In this document: positions 13,865 to 21,480 of the stretch, in pieces
How the letters are laid out: each line of letters opens with the position of its first letter
How positions within the stretch are numbered: the stretch's first letter is position 1
Assembly: GCF_900103445.1 (NCBI RefSeq)
Contig: NZ_FNHS01000029.1
Location: 1 to 35,764, forward strand
Reading direction: 5' to 3'
DNA from: Methylobacterium phyllostachyos
Lineage (GTDB): Bacteria > Pseudomonadota > Alphaproteobacteria > Rhizobiales > Beijerinckiaceae
DNA: 35,764 bases
Program-made: the position numbers and the translations under genes
The notes under the pieces: generated by a model
What the model was told of the DNA's origin: nothing
Databases searched by the model: none
What the model saw: the letters and a program-made list of their open reading frames with translations, nothing else

Positions 13865-14161
13865 ATGCCCCACCGCACCGTTTCTTGGACCCGCATCGAC
13901 CGCGCCGGCCGCGACAGCCGCCCGACGATCCCCGCCGGCCTCCTGTCCGCCACCGCCCGCATCGATATGACGGTGCGCACCACCCGCCGCCCGCTCTACG
14001 CCGCTGGCAAGTTCGACCGCGCCGCCATCATGTCAGCCGCTGCCAAGGCCGCCCACGCCCATCAGGAGCGCTTCGGCGGCACCTGGGCCGAGGCGATGTC
14101 CGTCTGCCTCACCGCCGCGTGGCGGACCGCCAAGCTCGCCCGTCACATGGCCGCGCACTGA
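13865..14161 (+). CDS. Small conserved-looking protein of unknown function
   Basis: The 98-residue protein starts at ATG 13865. Its N-terminal half is beta-rich and basic ('SWTRIDRAGRDSRPTIPAG'). The C-terminal half is an alanine-rich helix pair, 'FDRAAIMSAAAKAAHAHQER' then 'WAEAMSVCLTAAWRTAKLAR'. The second part resembles small unnamed proteins common in Methylobacterium accessory DNA. This is recollection, not a search. It is the first gene of a rightward cluster and may be driven by the promoter at 13806. Confidence 0.65.
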   Translation: MPHRTVSWTRIDRAGRDSRPTIPAGLLSATARIDMTVRTTRRPLYAAGKFDRAAIMSAAAKAAHAHQERFGGTWAEAMSVCLTAAWRTAKLARHMAAH

Positions 14162-14173
14162 GGAGCTTCGCCC

Positions 14174-14716
14174 ATGTCGCTTCCCCACACCCGCAGAGCT
14201 GCCCTCGGGGCCGGTCTCGCGTCCCTGATGTCCGCGCCGCCTTCGGCCCTGTTCCTCGCGACGGTTGCCGCCGTCCCGATGGGCCCGGCCGCCGAGACGG
14301 TCCCTGCGATCTTCCTCGACGCTGTTGCCGCAGCCACTGAGGTAGCGGCGCGGGCATCCTCTGGCTCGCGTGGCGACGACACCGCCCGCCTGCCCGATCA
14401 CGCCTCACTCTGGGCTCGCATGCCCCTGCCGTTCACGCCCGCCGAGGCGTGGCATTCGCTCTCGCCCGCCACGCAGGCCGAGATTGGCGCCGCCGTCATC
14501 GGCATGGTTCTGGCCGAGTACGTCTCTGGCGACATGCATGGGGACGCGGATCACTTCCACGACGACGCCTTGCGCGGCGACGCCATGGATGTCGGCAGCG
14601 ACCTGCTCACGCGCATCGAGCAGCGCCTGTGGGTGCTGTTTCCCGACCTCTACGGCCCTGACGGCGATCACCCCGCCTGGGCCCTGACTTCAGGCATGGC
14701 GCCGCCCGCCGCCTGA
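14174..14716 (+). CDS. Unnamed protein with Tat-like N-terminus
   Basis: The 180-residue protein begins MSLPHTRRAALGAGLASLMS: a twin-arginine pair followed by a hydrophobic stretch to about residue 38. This resembles a Tat export signal, though the usual S-R-R-x-F-L-K consensus is incomplete. The body has 'WHSLSPATQAEIGAAVIGMV' and an acidic/histidine segment 'GDMHGDADHFHDDALRGDA' that could bind metal, then a C-terminal helix. I do not recognise the family. It starts 12 bases after the previous gene and ends with a post-stop hairpin at 14724. Confidence 0.65.
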   Translation: MSLPHTRRAALGAGLASLMSAPPSALFLATVAAVPMGPAAETVPAIFLDAVAAATEVAARASSGSRGDDTARLPDHASLWARMPLPFTPAEAWHSLSPATQAEIGAAVIGMVLAEYVSGDMHGDADHFHDDALRGDAMDVGSDLLTRIEQRLWVLFPDLYGPDGDHPAWALTSGMAPPAA

Positions 14717-14723
14717 CCTGACC

Positions 14724-14740
14724 CGCCCCACCGCGGGGCG
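14724..14740 (+). other. GC hairpin after stop codon
   Basis: CGCCCC (14724-14729), loop ACCGC, GGGGCG (14735-14740) lie just beyond the TGA of the preceding gene (14714-14716). No T-run follows. It is one of four such post-stop stems in this window. Confidence 0.45.
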
Positions 14741-14788
14741 CCTCTCATCACCGAGCCACTGCCACGAGCCCTCACCGGAGCCCGAACG

Positions 14789-15367
14789 ATGACGCACGCC
14801 TGCCTCAGCCCCGATCCGATCCATGCCGCGATCGAGCGCCACCGCGCCGCCTGCGATGCATACCACCTCGCCCCGTCGCTGATCACCAACGACGATATGG
14901 ATGCCGCGACCGATGCCCTGGTGGCGACGGTCTGCACCAGCCGGTTCGGTGCCCTGTCCCTCCTCGACCATCTGCGCAACTGGCTGAACGAGGAGGCCGA
15001 GTTCGCCGCCGGGCACCAGCCCAGCTATCGCATCGCCTTCGCCCGCGCCGCCGATCTGACCCTGTTCCTCGGCCGCGCGATCCCGCCGACCGTGCTGCCG
15101 CGGGCGATGCCATCGGGCCGCCTCGGCATGCCGGTGTCGGCTCGCCCGCTGCCTGCAGTCGACCGCCAGCACCGGACGGCGGCGGTCACCCCGCGGGACG
15201 AGCCTCAGCCCGGCGCCATCGAGCCGTGGGAAGCTGTGACCCCGGTCCGACCGGATACCGCGCACAGCCGCAGCCTGCGCTTCCTCGACACGGCCGGAGA
15301 ACTGCTGGCCGCGGTCGCCATCATCGGCGGGGGCATGGTGCTCACCGGCCTCGCCACCCTGCTCTGA
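14789..15367 (+). CDS. Unnamed protein with C-terminal membrane anchor
   Basis: The 192-residue protein starts at ATG 14789. Residues 1-95 form a helical domain ('IHAAIERHRAACDAYHLAP', 'LSLLDHLRNWLNEEAEFAAG'). A Pro-rich linker follows (about 100-160). The last 22 residues are hydrophobic ('LLAAVAIIGGGMVLTGLATL'), a tail anchor. The soluble domain would face the cytoplasm. No enzyme motif is visible. It follows the previous gene by 72 bases and is probably in the same transcript. Confidence 0.65.
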   Translation: MTHACLSPDPIHAAIERHRAACDAYHLAPSLITNDDMDAATDALVATVCTSRFGALSLLDHLRNWLNEEAEFAAGHQPSYRIAFARAADLTLFLGRAIPPTVLPRAMPSGRLGMPVSARPLPAVDRQHRTAAVTPRDEPQPGAIEPWEAVTPVRPDTAHSRSLRFLDTAGELLAAVAIIGGGMVLTGLATLL

Positions 15368-15372
15368 ACCCA

Positions 15373-15391
15373 GCCCGCAACTCAAGCGGGC
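15373..15391 (+). other. GC hairpin after stop codon
   Basis: GCCCGC (15373-15378), loop AACTCAA, GCGGGC (15386-15391) lie a few bases after the TGA at 15365-15367. No T-run follows. It matches the pattern of post-stop stems at 1104, 14724 and 16381. Confidence 0.4.
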
Positions 15392-15425
15392 CGCTCGCCC
15401 GCGTCCCTCATCCGAGGATCCCGCA

Positions 15426-16379
15426 ATGTCCCTGCGCACATCCCTACAGAAGCTGATCCGCCGCGACCCCGTCGCCAGCCTGCGCGAGCGTGCCACCGAA
15501 CTGCGCGGCAGCCTAAACCGCCGGACTGTCGTCGCCGGCACCGTGGCCGCCGCCGTGCCCCTGCCGGCGCTCGCCGCTACCGTGGCGCCTGCTGCCGTCC
15601 CGTCCGACCTCGCCCGTGCCTGTGACGCTGCCGTGGCGCATCTGGCTTGGATCAACAACCCGGCACACCCTGACGACGCTTGGCCGGACGAGCGGTTAGA
15701 GGCCGAACTGGACAAGGCCGAAGACGTGGTGTGGCGAGCGGCCAATGAGCCGGCAGCCAGCCTTGATGACCTCTCGGCCAAGGCCCGGCTCCTGATCGCG
15801 GATAGCGGGCAGCATCTCGGCTGGAGCAAGTTCGCAGGCGACCGCGCGACGCTGACGCTCCTGCGGGAGGTAACTGCCCTCGCGCCGACCCGGGCACTGC
15901 CGCCCGCACCCATGGCTGTCGCTCCTGTCGAGCGCGCCGAGTACCGAGCGCGCCTGCTGGCCGCTTATGCCGAGGACCGAGCACAGCGCCCGATCAGCAA
16001 CGTCGCCCAATTCGGCAGCATCGAGGAGCGAGCCGCCGCCCTCGTGGGCAAGCGTCTCTGGAGCACGGCACGCGAAATTCTCGCCCTGCCGCCGCCCGCG
16101 ACCACCGAAGGTCTGACCCTCACGGCGCTCGCCGCGACGATCCTGACGGAGGCTGAATTCACCAACGATGACCCAGCCATCACTGCCGCCGTCAGCCTGA
16201 CGCGCGCTGTCCTAGCATTCACGGGGGCGGCGTACCCTGATGGGTTCATCGGGTTCGGCGACGAGCCCGACCACAGCGACCGCGACAAAGCACTCTACAC
16301 TTCCGCGGGGTCTCTCCCGGCATGGGCCATCGCTCAAGCGCGAGCCGAGATCGCTGCCGAGGACGAAGACGACGCCTGA
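15426..16379 (+). CDS. Unnamed protein, shorter of two paralogues, Tat-like motif
   Basis: The 317-residue protein starts at ATG 15426. Residues 1-33 form a basic amphipathic helix ('SLRERATELRG'). They are followed by 'NRRTVVAGTVAAAVPLPALA' (about 35-54), which looks like a twin-arginine export signal placed unusually far from the start. The body, from 'PSDLARACDAAVAHLAWINN', is homologous to the next gene: both continue with W-x-D/E-x-x-L-E/D, 'NEP', 'KARLL' and 'LREV(T/A)AL' blocks. No catalytic motif is recognised. If the signal works the protein is exported; if not, it is a helical cytoplasmic protein. Confidence 0.65.
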   Translation: MSLRTSLQKLIRRDPVASLRERATELRGSLNRRTVVAGTVAAAVPLPALAATVAPAAVPSDLARACDAAVAHLAWINNPAHPDDAWPDERLEAELDKAEDVVWRAANEPAASLDDLSAKARLLIADSGQHLGWSKFAGDRATLTLLREVTALAPTRALPPAPMAVAPVERAEYRARLLAAYAEDRAQRPISNVAQFGSIEERAAALVGKRLWSTAREILALPPPATTEGLTLTALAATILTEAEFTNDDPAITAAVSLTRAVLAFTGAAYPDGFIGFGDEPDHSDRDKALYTSAGSLPAWAIAQARAEIAAEDEDDA

Positions 16380-16380
16380 T

Positions 16381-16396
16381 GCCGCCACCGCGCGGC
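16381..16396 (+). other. GC hairpin after stop codon
   Basis: GCCGC (16381-16385), loop CACCGC, GCGGC (16392-16396) start one base after the TGA (16377-16379). No T-run follows. It is the fourth such stem noted. Confidence 0.4.
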
Positions 16397-16446
16397 GCCT
16401 AACCCGTCGCGCCACCTGTCATCCTGTGATCCTAGGAGGCCACCTC

Positions 16447-18000
16447 GTGCTCTCTCTCAAGCTCCCCAACCCGTTCCGTCGAAGCAACGTCGACAGCCTC
16501 CGTGATCGAGCCGCAAATCTGCAGGCCGATCTAGCCCGTATCGCTCAGCCAAACGCCACACAGGTCACAGCGCCTGCTCCCGACGCTGCTCAGCCCTCCG
16601 ACCTTGTGCATGCCTGCAATCAAGCCATGGTCGACTGGAACACCATTCAGCCGCGCAGCCGAGCGGAGGACTGGGGCGACGAACAGCTTGACGAGGCGCT
16701 GGACGCCTACGGTGCTGTGTTCCGGCGGGCGATCAACGAACCAGCTCGCGACGTGGCCGAGTTGCAGGCCAAGGCCCGCCTCCTGCTGCACGATTTGGAA
16801 GCGCACAACACGACAGACCGAGAGGAAAGCACCCTCACGGACGACGTGCGGCTGACGCGTGTAATTCTGCGCGAGGTTGCCGCTCTACACAACACCGCAG
16901 CGCTGACTGACCTGACCGACTGGCGTGACCCGCCGCTCGGGTTCATGGCCTTTCCAGCGATTGACCCGCAGGGGTTCGTCATCATCCGCGAGGGCCTACG
17001 GATGGAACTGGAGCGCCTGCACCGGATCGCGCTGGCGGAGTACGCCCGCAAGGTCGGGCCGGACGCCACAGAGGCAACCCGCGCCCGCGTTCACCGGGAA
17101 CTGCGCCTCGATGCGTTTGAGGCCGTGGCACCGAACGGCGACGCTGAGATCCTGGCGCTTGGCTTGGCCCTTGATGAGGCGCACGCGCGCTGGCGGGCCG
17201 CGACCCCCGCATATTGGGCCGCCCAAGACCATGTGCGGCAAGCGTGCGAACGGGCCAAGGCGCGCGGCGGCTCGGCCCATGCCGCCAGCATAGCGGCTTG
17301 GAATGCGCCTGGCATCGCCGAGGCCAACGACACGTTCGACGCCATCGGCGCTGAATTGGAGCGCATCAGCAAGGCCATCTGGCGGACCCCGGCGCGGACC
17401 CCGCTCGGTCTCGCCGTGAAGGCGCGCGCCACCCTCGTCATGGTCTTCGTGTCCGGTCAGTACGAACGCGACAGCCATCTCGGTGAGGGCGAAGATCTGA
17501 CGGAGCAAGCCACCCGCGCGCTGATCGAGGCGTGCTGCATGCTGGCTGGCGTGGATTGGAAAGGCCAGCCTCTCGGAGAGGACGCCGCCGAGGGGCCGCC
17601 GCGCCCAGTCGTCCCCCCCGTCCGAGCGTGGGCTATCGAGCAGGCCGCCAAGGTCAACCTGTCTGGCCTCGACATCCTCCAGCTTCACAACCTGTACGGC
17701 CTGTTCGCGGGGGCGGCGGACACCTGGAGCGCAGCGACTTGCGTCCCGTGGGCTCGTCAGAGCCCCGAAAGCCCATTTCATACCCTCACGGCTGGCGGCG
17801 AGACGGTCGAACGTGAGGAACAGCGGGCCGCCGAGGTCCGAGACCGCATCGTGGCTGAGATCAGAACCAAGATCCCGACCGGGAGCCTGGAGCACGGTTG
17901 GCGGCTCGAAATCCTGATCCGGCACGAGATGCTGTGTGAGGGATCGCTGCAGCACGCGCCCGATCTACGAGCCGAGATCGCCAAGGCTTGGGGCGGCTGA
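16447..18000 (+). CDS. Large unnamed protein, longer of two paralogues
   Basis: GTG 16447 is chosen because AGGAGG lies 8 bases upstream, giving 517 residues. The frame is open much further up but would overlap the previous gene. Residues 1-160 align with the preceding protein ('SLRDRAANLQADLARI', 'PSDLVHACNQAMVDWN', 'WGDEQLDEALDAY', 'INEPARDVAELQAKARLLL'), showing paralogy. It lacks the Tat-like stretch. Later parts include a long helical segment (about 190-300) and 'LDILQLHNLYGLFAGA' near 405. No enzyme motif is recognised. Size and position suggest it is the main product of this cluster. Confidence 0.7.
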   Translation: MLSLKLPNPFRRSNVDSLRDRAANLQADLARIAQPNATQVTAPAPDAAQPSDLVHACNQAMVDWNTIQPRSRAEDWGDEQLDEALDAYGAVFRRAINEPARDVAELQAKARLLLHDLEAHNTTDREESTLTDDVRLTRVILREVAALHNTAALTDLTDWRDPPLGFMAFPAIDPQGFVIIREGLRMELERLHRIALAEYARKVGPDATEATRARVHRELRLDAFEAVAPNGDAEILALGLALDEAHARWRAATPAYWAAQDHVRQACERAKARGGSAHAASIAAWNAPGIAEANDTFDAIGAELERISKAIWRTPARTPLGLAVKARATLVMVFVSGQYERDSHLGEGEDLTEQATRALIEACCMLAGVDWKGQPLGEDAAEGPPRPVVPPVRAWAIEQAAKVNLSGLDILQLHNLYGLFAGAADTWSAATCVPWARQSPESPFHTLTAGGETVEREEQRAAEVRDRIVAEIRTKIPTGSLEHGWRLEILIRHEMLCEGSLQHAPDLRAEIAKAWGG

Positions 18001-18089
18001 CCGCTCCTTTCCCCCTGTAGCCGTGCGTACCGCCTCGGCCGGATCTCGCCGGGAAAACTGCCAACCTCAACACGCACCCAGAGATCATC

Positions 18090-18359
18090 ATGACCAGTGT
18101 CGTTCGCTTTCCGGGCGGCCGGATGCCCCCTGCTGCCCAGCCCATCCCGCGCGAGGAGTTCGAACGGCTCGCCGATCTGGCCCTCGACATCGTTGATCGG
18201 ATCGTCGCGCTCCTCGATGCCGATGACGGTGATCCAGACCGCGAGGACGGTGGTGATGCTGAACCGAGCCTCGGCGCGCCGGAGGGCCACGCCTCCCAGA
18301 TCGTCTGGTTGCGGGGAGGGGACCGTGACCTCGAAGGGACTGAGCCGGAGCAGGCCTAG
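18090..18359 (+). CDS. Small acidic protein with 'EPSLGAPE...WLRG' motif
   Basis: The 89-residue protein starts at ATG 18090. It has a helix 'EEFERLADLALDIVDRIVAL' followed by an acidic run and a C-terminal 'DAEPSLGAPEGHASQIVWLR'. The last part is nearly repeated in the gene at 20886 ('DAEPSLAAPENATGSQVTWL'), so the two share a short C-terminal or central module. Short proteins with an EPSL-x-W motif are familiar from rhizobial accessory DNA, but their function is unknown to me. Confidence 0.6.
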   Translation: MTSVVRFPGGRMPPAAQPIPREEFERLADLALDIVDRIVALLDADDGDPDREDGGDAEPSLGAPEGHASQIVWLRGGDRDLEGTEPEQA

Positions 18360-18376
18360 GCGGTCGGTCGGCGGGT

Positions 18377-18901
18377 CTACCGGGGCTTCGGCTTCTTCCG
18401 GGCTTGAGGCGCGGGCGCATATCTCGCCTGATCATAGGCGCGGCTGCGTTCCCGCGCGGCCTTCAGCCGCCGGAGTCCTTCGTGGAAGTCGTGCTCGCCC
18501 CGAGCCTTCTGCGGCGTCTGGTTGAGCAGCATTGAAGCGGTCATCTGCAAGCACGCGCGCCGGATGTCGCTCACGGCCAGAATGCGGTCGCTAGAGCCGT
18601 CCTCCTCCCATCGGGCCAGATCCTCGGCGCTGGGCACGAAGGTCCGGTCCTCGGCATCCGCGGCGTCAGCGTCGAGCATCTGGTTCAGATCCCAACTGGG
18701 GACCCAGGTGCCGACGACATCGCGGTAGGCTTCCATTGCCTCAATGCAGGCCACCATTTGGGCACCGAGTTCCCCCGACGAGCCTGATCCGCGCGAGACC
18801 CGCATGATGTTGGCCGCCAAGCGCCGGAGGGTGACCCTCACCTTGGCCTCGACCTCGTGAGTCCGGATCTCGGCCTCGGTGCGCTCGCTGACGACCCGCA
18901 T
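18377..18901 (-). CDS. Unnamed helical protein, minus-strand cluster
   Basis: The 174-residue protein starts at ATG 18901, with GGTGAGGC just upstream. It is mostly helical ('TEAEIRTHEVEAKVRVTLRR', 'AQMVACIEAMEAYRDVVGTW') and ends with a Lys/Arg/Pro tail ('APQARKKPKPR'). No domain is recognised. It is last in a leftward cluster of four genes (20049 to 18377) and ends convergently with the gene at 18090-18359. Confidence 0.65.
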   Translation of the reverse strand: MRVVSERTEAEIRTHEVEAKVRVTLRRLAANIMRVSRGSGSSGELGAQMVACIEAMEAYRDVVGTWVPSWDLNQMLDADAADAEDRTFVPSAEDLARWEEDGSSDRILAVSDIRRACLQMTASMLLNQTPQKARGEHDFHEGLRRLKAARERSRAYDQARYAPAPQARKKPKPR

Positions 18902-18904
18902 GCC

Positions 18905-19000
18905 TCACCCCAGTCCTAGAGGCAGAGCCATCACCGGGCGGCCCGTGCCGGGGCGCATCCTCGTGGGCGGCTGCCTTTGTGGCAAGCCGCCCTGTGCCAT
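18905..19000 (-). CDS. Possible 31-residue peptide gene
   Basis: ATG 19000 follows GGGAGATTGGA, a fair ribosome binding site. The frame begins MAQGGLPQRQPPTR and ends at TGA 18905-18907, four bases before the start of the next gene. The peptide is rich in Gly, Pro and Arg. Its tight fit between two genes of the same strand supports coding, but the length makes this uncertain. Confidence 0.35.
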   Translation of the reverse strand: MAQGGLPQRQPPTRMRPGTGRPVMALPLGLG

Positions 19001-19050
19001 TCCAATCTCCCATGAGGCTGATTGGCTTTTAGTCTCGCCGGCCTCGGTCC

Positions 19051-19542
19051 CTACGGCTTCTCCAGCAGGGCGATGGTGCACTTAACGATGCGGTCCCAGC
19101 GGTCACAGATGGTCGGCTGCGCGGCGAGGAAAGACCGGTTTCCCTCGATGTTCGCAACCACGTCATCGAGGGTCTGACTGGCGAGCGGTTGCCGCGCCAG
19201 CGCAGGCGCATAGTAGTCGACGAGTTCTCCGAGCATCGACCGCACCGCGGCCTCATGGTGAAACTTCAGGATCGGATCCCTCCGCGCCTCCCAAGACGCC
19301 AGCGGATCAAGGGCGGACGGATCGCTGTACCGGGCGCCGGTGACCATCGCGCTGATCGCCGCGTGCGCCTTCACGTAGGGCCGACCCGGCCCTTCACTCA
19401 CAAAGACCTCGCCGGTGTCCTCATCAAGGACCGCATGGGCGATTGGTTTGCCAGCTGCGCGCAGGGCGTCGACCTGAGCGAACAGGTCGGGGTTGCTCTG
19501 CTGCATCTCGGCGACGATGGCACTATCGAGGGTGGTCGTCAT
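19051..19542 (-). CDS. Unnamed 163-residue protein, minus-strand cluster
   Basis: The start is taken as ATG 19542 (MTTTLDSAIVAEMQQ), since an earlier in-frame ATG at 19563 would overlap the previous gene's end. The protein has 'KPIAHAVLDEDTGEVFVSEG' (beta hairpin-like) and 'FHHEAAVRSMLGELVDYYAP'. It lacks a signal or membrane span. No family is recognised. It lies 21 bases after the gene at 19564-20049 and is probably co-transcribed with it. Confidence 0.65.
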   Translation of the reverse strand: MTTTLDSAIVAEMQQSNPDLFAQVDALRAAGKPIAHAVLDEDTGEVFVSEGPGRPYVKAHAAISAMVTGARYSDPSALDPLASWEARRDPILKFHHEAAVRSMLGELVDYYAPALARQPLASQTLDDVVANIEGNRSFLAAQPTICDRWDRIVKCTIALLEKP

Positions 19543-19563
19543 GGCTGTGCCCCCAATTGGCAA

Positions 19564-20049
19564 TCAGAGCCGCGCCGCGAGACTGGCGACCACTGGGTGC
19601 GCGGCGGGGCTGACGGCGATCGGCGTCCCGGTGGCGGCCTTGGCCGCGATAGCGGCTGAGAGCAGGACCCAATCGCACGTGGGGTCGGTCGGATCGCAGC
19701 TTGCCCGAGCCTCGACGACGCCGCGCCAGATATCAGCACCTTGGATCTCGACCAGCAATTCTAGGGTGCTGAGCCAGTAGCCCGCGGCCGGGAACGCATG
19801 CTTCAGTTCCGCCAGCGCCTCCACCGCATCCTCGAACTCATCGAAGGTGAATGCGAAGCGCCGATCGGGACGGTCCGGCAACCCGATGTGGATGGCGAAG
19901 CCGCCGTCGTCCTCTGCGTCTTCGATGCCGCTTAGAAGATACCCCTCGCCGGCCTCGTAGTTGGCCTCCAAGATAAAGTACGATGCGCGGAGAATGTCCG
20001 CCTGTTCGCCCTGATTGAGGGACGAAAAATCGAGATTAAGCCGGGTCAT
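19564..20049 (-). CDS. Unnamed acidic protein, first of the minus-strand cluster
   Basis: The 161-residue protein starts at ATG 20049 and begins MTRLNLDFSSLNQGEQADIL. It is strongly acidic in its first 90 residues ('LSGIEDAEDDGGFAIHIGLP', 'FTFDEFEDAVEALAELKHAF') and Ala-rich at the C-terminus. The acidic, beta-containing N-terminus could mimic DNA or a binding partner, but this is only an impression. No family is recognised. Confidence 0.65.
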   Translation of the reverse strand: MTRLNLDFSSLNQGEQADILRASYFILEANYEAGEGYLLSGIEDAEDDGGFAIHIGLPDRPDRRFAFTFDEFEDAVEALAELKHAFPAAGYWLSTLELLVEIQGADIWRGVVEARASCDPTDPTCDWVLLSAAIAAKAATGTPIAVSPAAHPVVASLAARL

Positions 20050-20202
20050 AATCGATGCCTGAAATGTATTGCTTCAAAAAATGAGTTGATCCGCACCGCA
20101 ACGGCGCGCGACTCCCTGATTATCGAGCCGCAGCGGCCCGCGTCCATTTTAAATTCGCGCCGCGGCGGCCTGCCGCACAACGGGCAGCGGCTAAATATCT
20201 GA

Positions 20203-20373
20203 ATGACGCTCCGCGAAATCTTGGAGGGCGGGATCATCAAGCCCGTGAAGCCCCTCACGCCCAAACAGGCCGAGAAACGGGCGGACCGGCGCCAGCAGGT
20301 GCAGCAGCGCATTGCAGACGAGCGCACTCGGTCGGCGGCCAAGATCCGCGATCTTAAGACCGAGATGCCGTAG
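20203..20373 (+). CDS. Small basic helical protein
   Basis: ATG 20203 begins a 56-residue protein, MTLREILEGGIIKPVKPLTP, followed by a long basic coiled-coil-like helix ('KQAEKRADRRQQVQQRIADE'). The residue pattern is typical of a real protein, although no clear ribosome binding site is visible. It stands alone between divergent genes. A short coiled coil could bind DNA or a partner; function unknown. Confidence 0.6.
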   Translation: MTLREILEGGIIKPVKPLTPKQAEKRADRRQQVQQRIADERTRSAAKIRDLKTEMP

Positions 20374-20424
20374 CCGCGGACGCCCCCTGCAGGAGAAAAT
20401 CGACATCGCGCCTCCGGGTCCGCC

Positions 20425-20889
20425 ATGATGATCAAGACAGCCGTGTCCACGCGAATTTCGAGGGGCACCGGCCGGATTGCCGAGGACCAAGAATTGACCG
20501 ACACACCCGCCGAGGGCCGCCGAGCCCGCGCGCACTTGATCGCGCGCCAATTGAATGCCCGCCTTGCCGCTGAGGGGCTGTCTGTGAAGGCCCGCGCCGA
20601 CCGTAGGGCTATTGCAGCCGCTGCCGGAGCCGAAGCAGCTGAAAGGCGACGCCAGCGTGATCTACGCCGGCGCCCTGGCTACGCGGCCGGTGAGGCCAGC
20701 CAGCCCTTTGAGCCGGAGGTCCGCCTAATTCGCGTCGAGACCAGTCGCACCGACGCGGCCGCCGATGTCGACAGGCCGATGACTCATTTGACCTTCGCGG
20801 AAATGAAGGCGCAGGCTGAGATTTATCCGGCTGCGCCGGCGGAGGTGCACGAGCGGAAGCTGATGGAGCGACAGCGGAGGCGGCGTTGA
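20425..20889 (+). CDS. Unnamed basic protein
   Basis: The 154-residue protein starts at ATG 20425 and is very rich in Arg and Ala. 'ARAHLIARQLNARLAAEGLS' and 'AEAAERRRQRDLRRRPGYAA' form basic helices. A later 'HLTFAEMKAQAEIYPAAPAE' looks like a separate short helix. The C-terminus is RQRRRR. The charge suggests nucleic acid binding, which is inference. Its stop overlaps the next start (TTGA), indicating coupling. Confidence 0.55.
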   Translation: MMIKTAVSTRISRGTGRIAEDQELTDTPAEGRRARAHLIARQLNARLAAEGLSVKARADRRAIAAAAGAEAAERRRQRDLRRRPGYAAGEASQPFEPEVRLIRVETSRTDAAADVDRPMTHLTFAEMKAQAEIYPAAPAEVHERKLMERQRRRR

Positions 20890-21152
20890 CCCAACCGTGC
20901 GGCCCGGCCGAGATGTATGGACACGGCAGGGACGCCGAGCCGTCCCTGGCCGCGCCCGAGAACGCCACCGGCTCACAGGTCACATGGTTGCGCGGCAACG
21001 ATCAGGACCGCGAGGCCAAGGCGCCCGAGACGTCGTTGCCGGAGGTGCCGGCCGAGCTGCTGCCCGAGGTGCAGATCCTGCCCTGGCGCGGCCGCGGCAA
21101 CGTCATCGCGGCGGCCGGCACGCTCCTCATCGACCTGCTGGAGCAGGCTTGA
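20886..21152 (+). CDS. Small protein sharing the 'DAEPSL...WLRG' module
   Basis: TTG 20886 overlaps the upstream stop; ATG 20913 (MYGHGRDAEPSL) is an equally plausible start. The protein contains 'DAEPSLAAPENATGSQVTWL' then RGNDQDRE, matching the gene at 18090. It adds a C-terminal 'VIAAAGTLLIDLLEQA' helix. Two copies of this module within 3 kb suggest a small family carried by the element. Function unknown. Confidence 0.55.
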   Translation: MTQPCGPAEMYGHGRDAEPSLAAPENATGSQVTWLRGNDQDREAKAPETSLPEVPAELLPEVQILPWRGRGNVIAAAGTLLIDLLEQA

Positions 21153-21282
21153 GATCGTCAAGCCGCTTCGCGGTCAGCCAGGTGAGAGGGGCAGAACGTC
21201 GGAACACTCATCGCGCTCAGATGCCGCGTATGTGAAACGCGGTGATCTTGTAAGGAAATCCCCCACAGGTCACAGCTAGGCC

Positions 21283-21480
21283 ATGGCCGTGCGCAGAACC
21301 ATCACCGTGTCGATCACCCCGGAGCAGGAGGATTTGATCCAAGCCTGCCTGCAGTCCGGACGCTTCGCCAGCACCAGCGAGGTCGTGCGCGCCGCGCTGC
21401 GACTGCTCGACCGTGAGGAGAGCCGACCGAACCCGGAACGCCCCAAGTTGCGTGGCGACGGGGAGGCGGCCCGTGCGTGA
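21283..21480 (+). CDS. ParD-like antitoxin without a toxin partner
   Basis: The 65-residue protein begins MAVRRTITVSITPEQEDLI and has 'GRFASTSEVVRAALRLLDRE', the ribbon-helix-helix pattern of ParD antitoxins. The C-terminal tail, which normally wraps ParE, is short. ParD genes are usually followed by parE in the same operon. Here the next gene is a hybrid histidine kinase, which overlaps it by 8 bases. It may be an orphan antitoxin or a small repressor reused to control the kinase. Fold assignment is confident; function is not. Confidence 0.75.
   Translation: MAVRRTITVSITPEQEDLIQACLQSGRFASTSEVVRAALRLLDREESRPNPERPKLRGDGEAARA

Noticed and set aside
14690..15913. 407-residue minus-strand frame
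   Set aside because: Ser/Arg/Ala-rich shadow across three plus-strand genes with good starts; no domain.
16996..17955. 319-residue minus-strand frame
   Set aside because: Antisense to the 517-residue plus-strand protein that has a strong ribosome binding site and a paralogue.
20046..20202. Two tiny frames before 20203: minus 20046-20147, ending in ATGA overlap with the gene at 20049, and plus 20086-20202, abutting the 20203 start
   Set aside because: They overlap on opposite strands, are under 40 residues and lack good starts; neither can be preferred from sequence alone.
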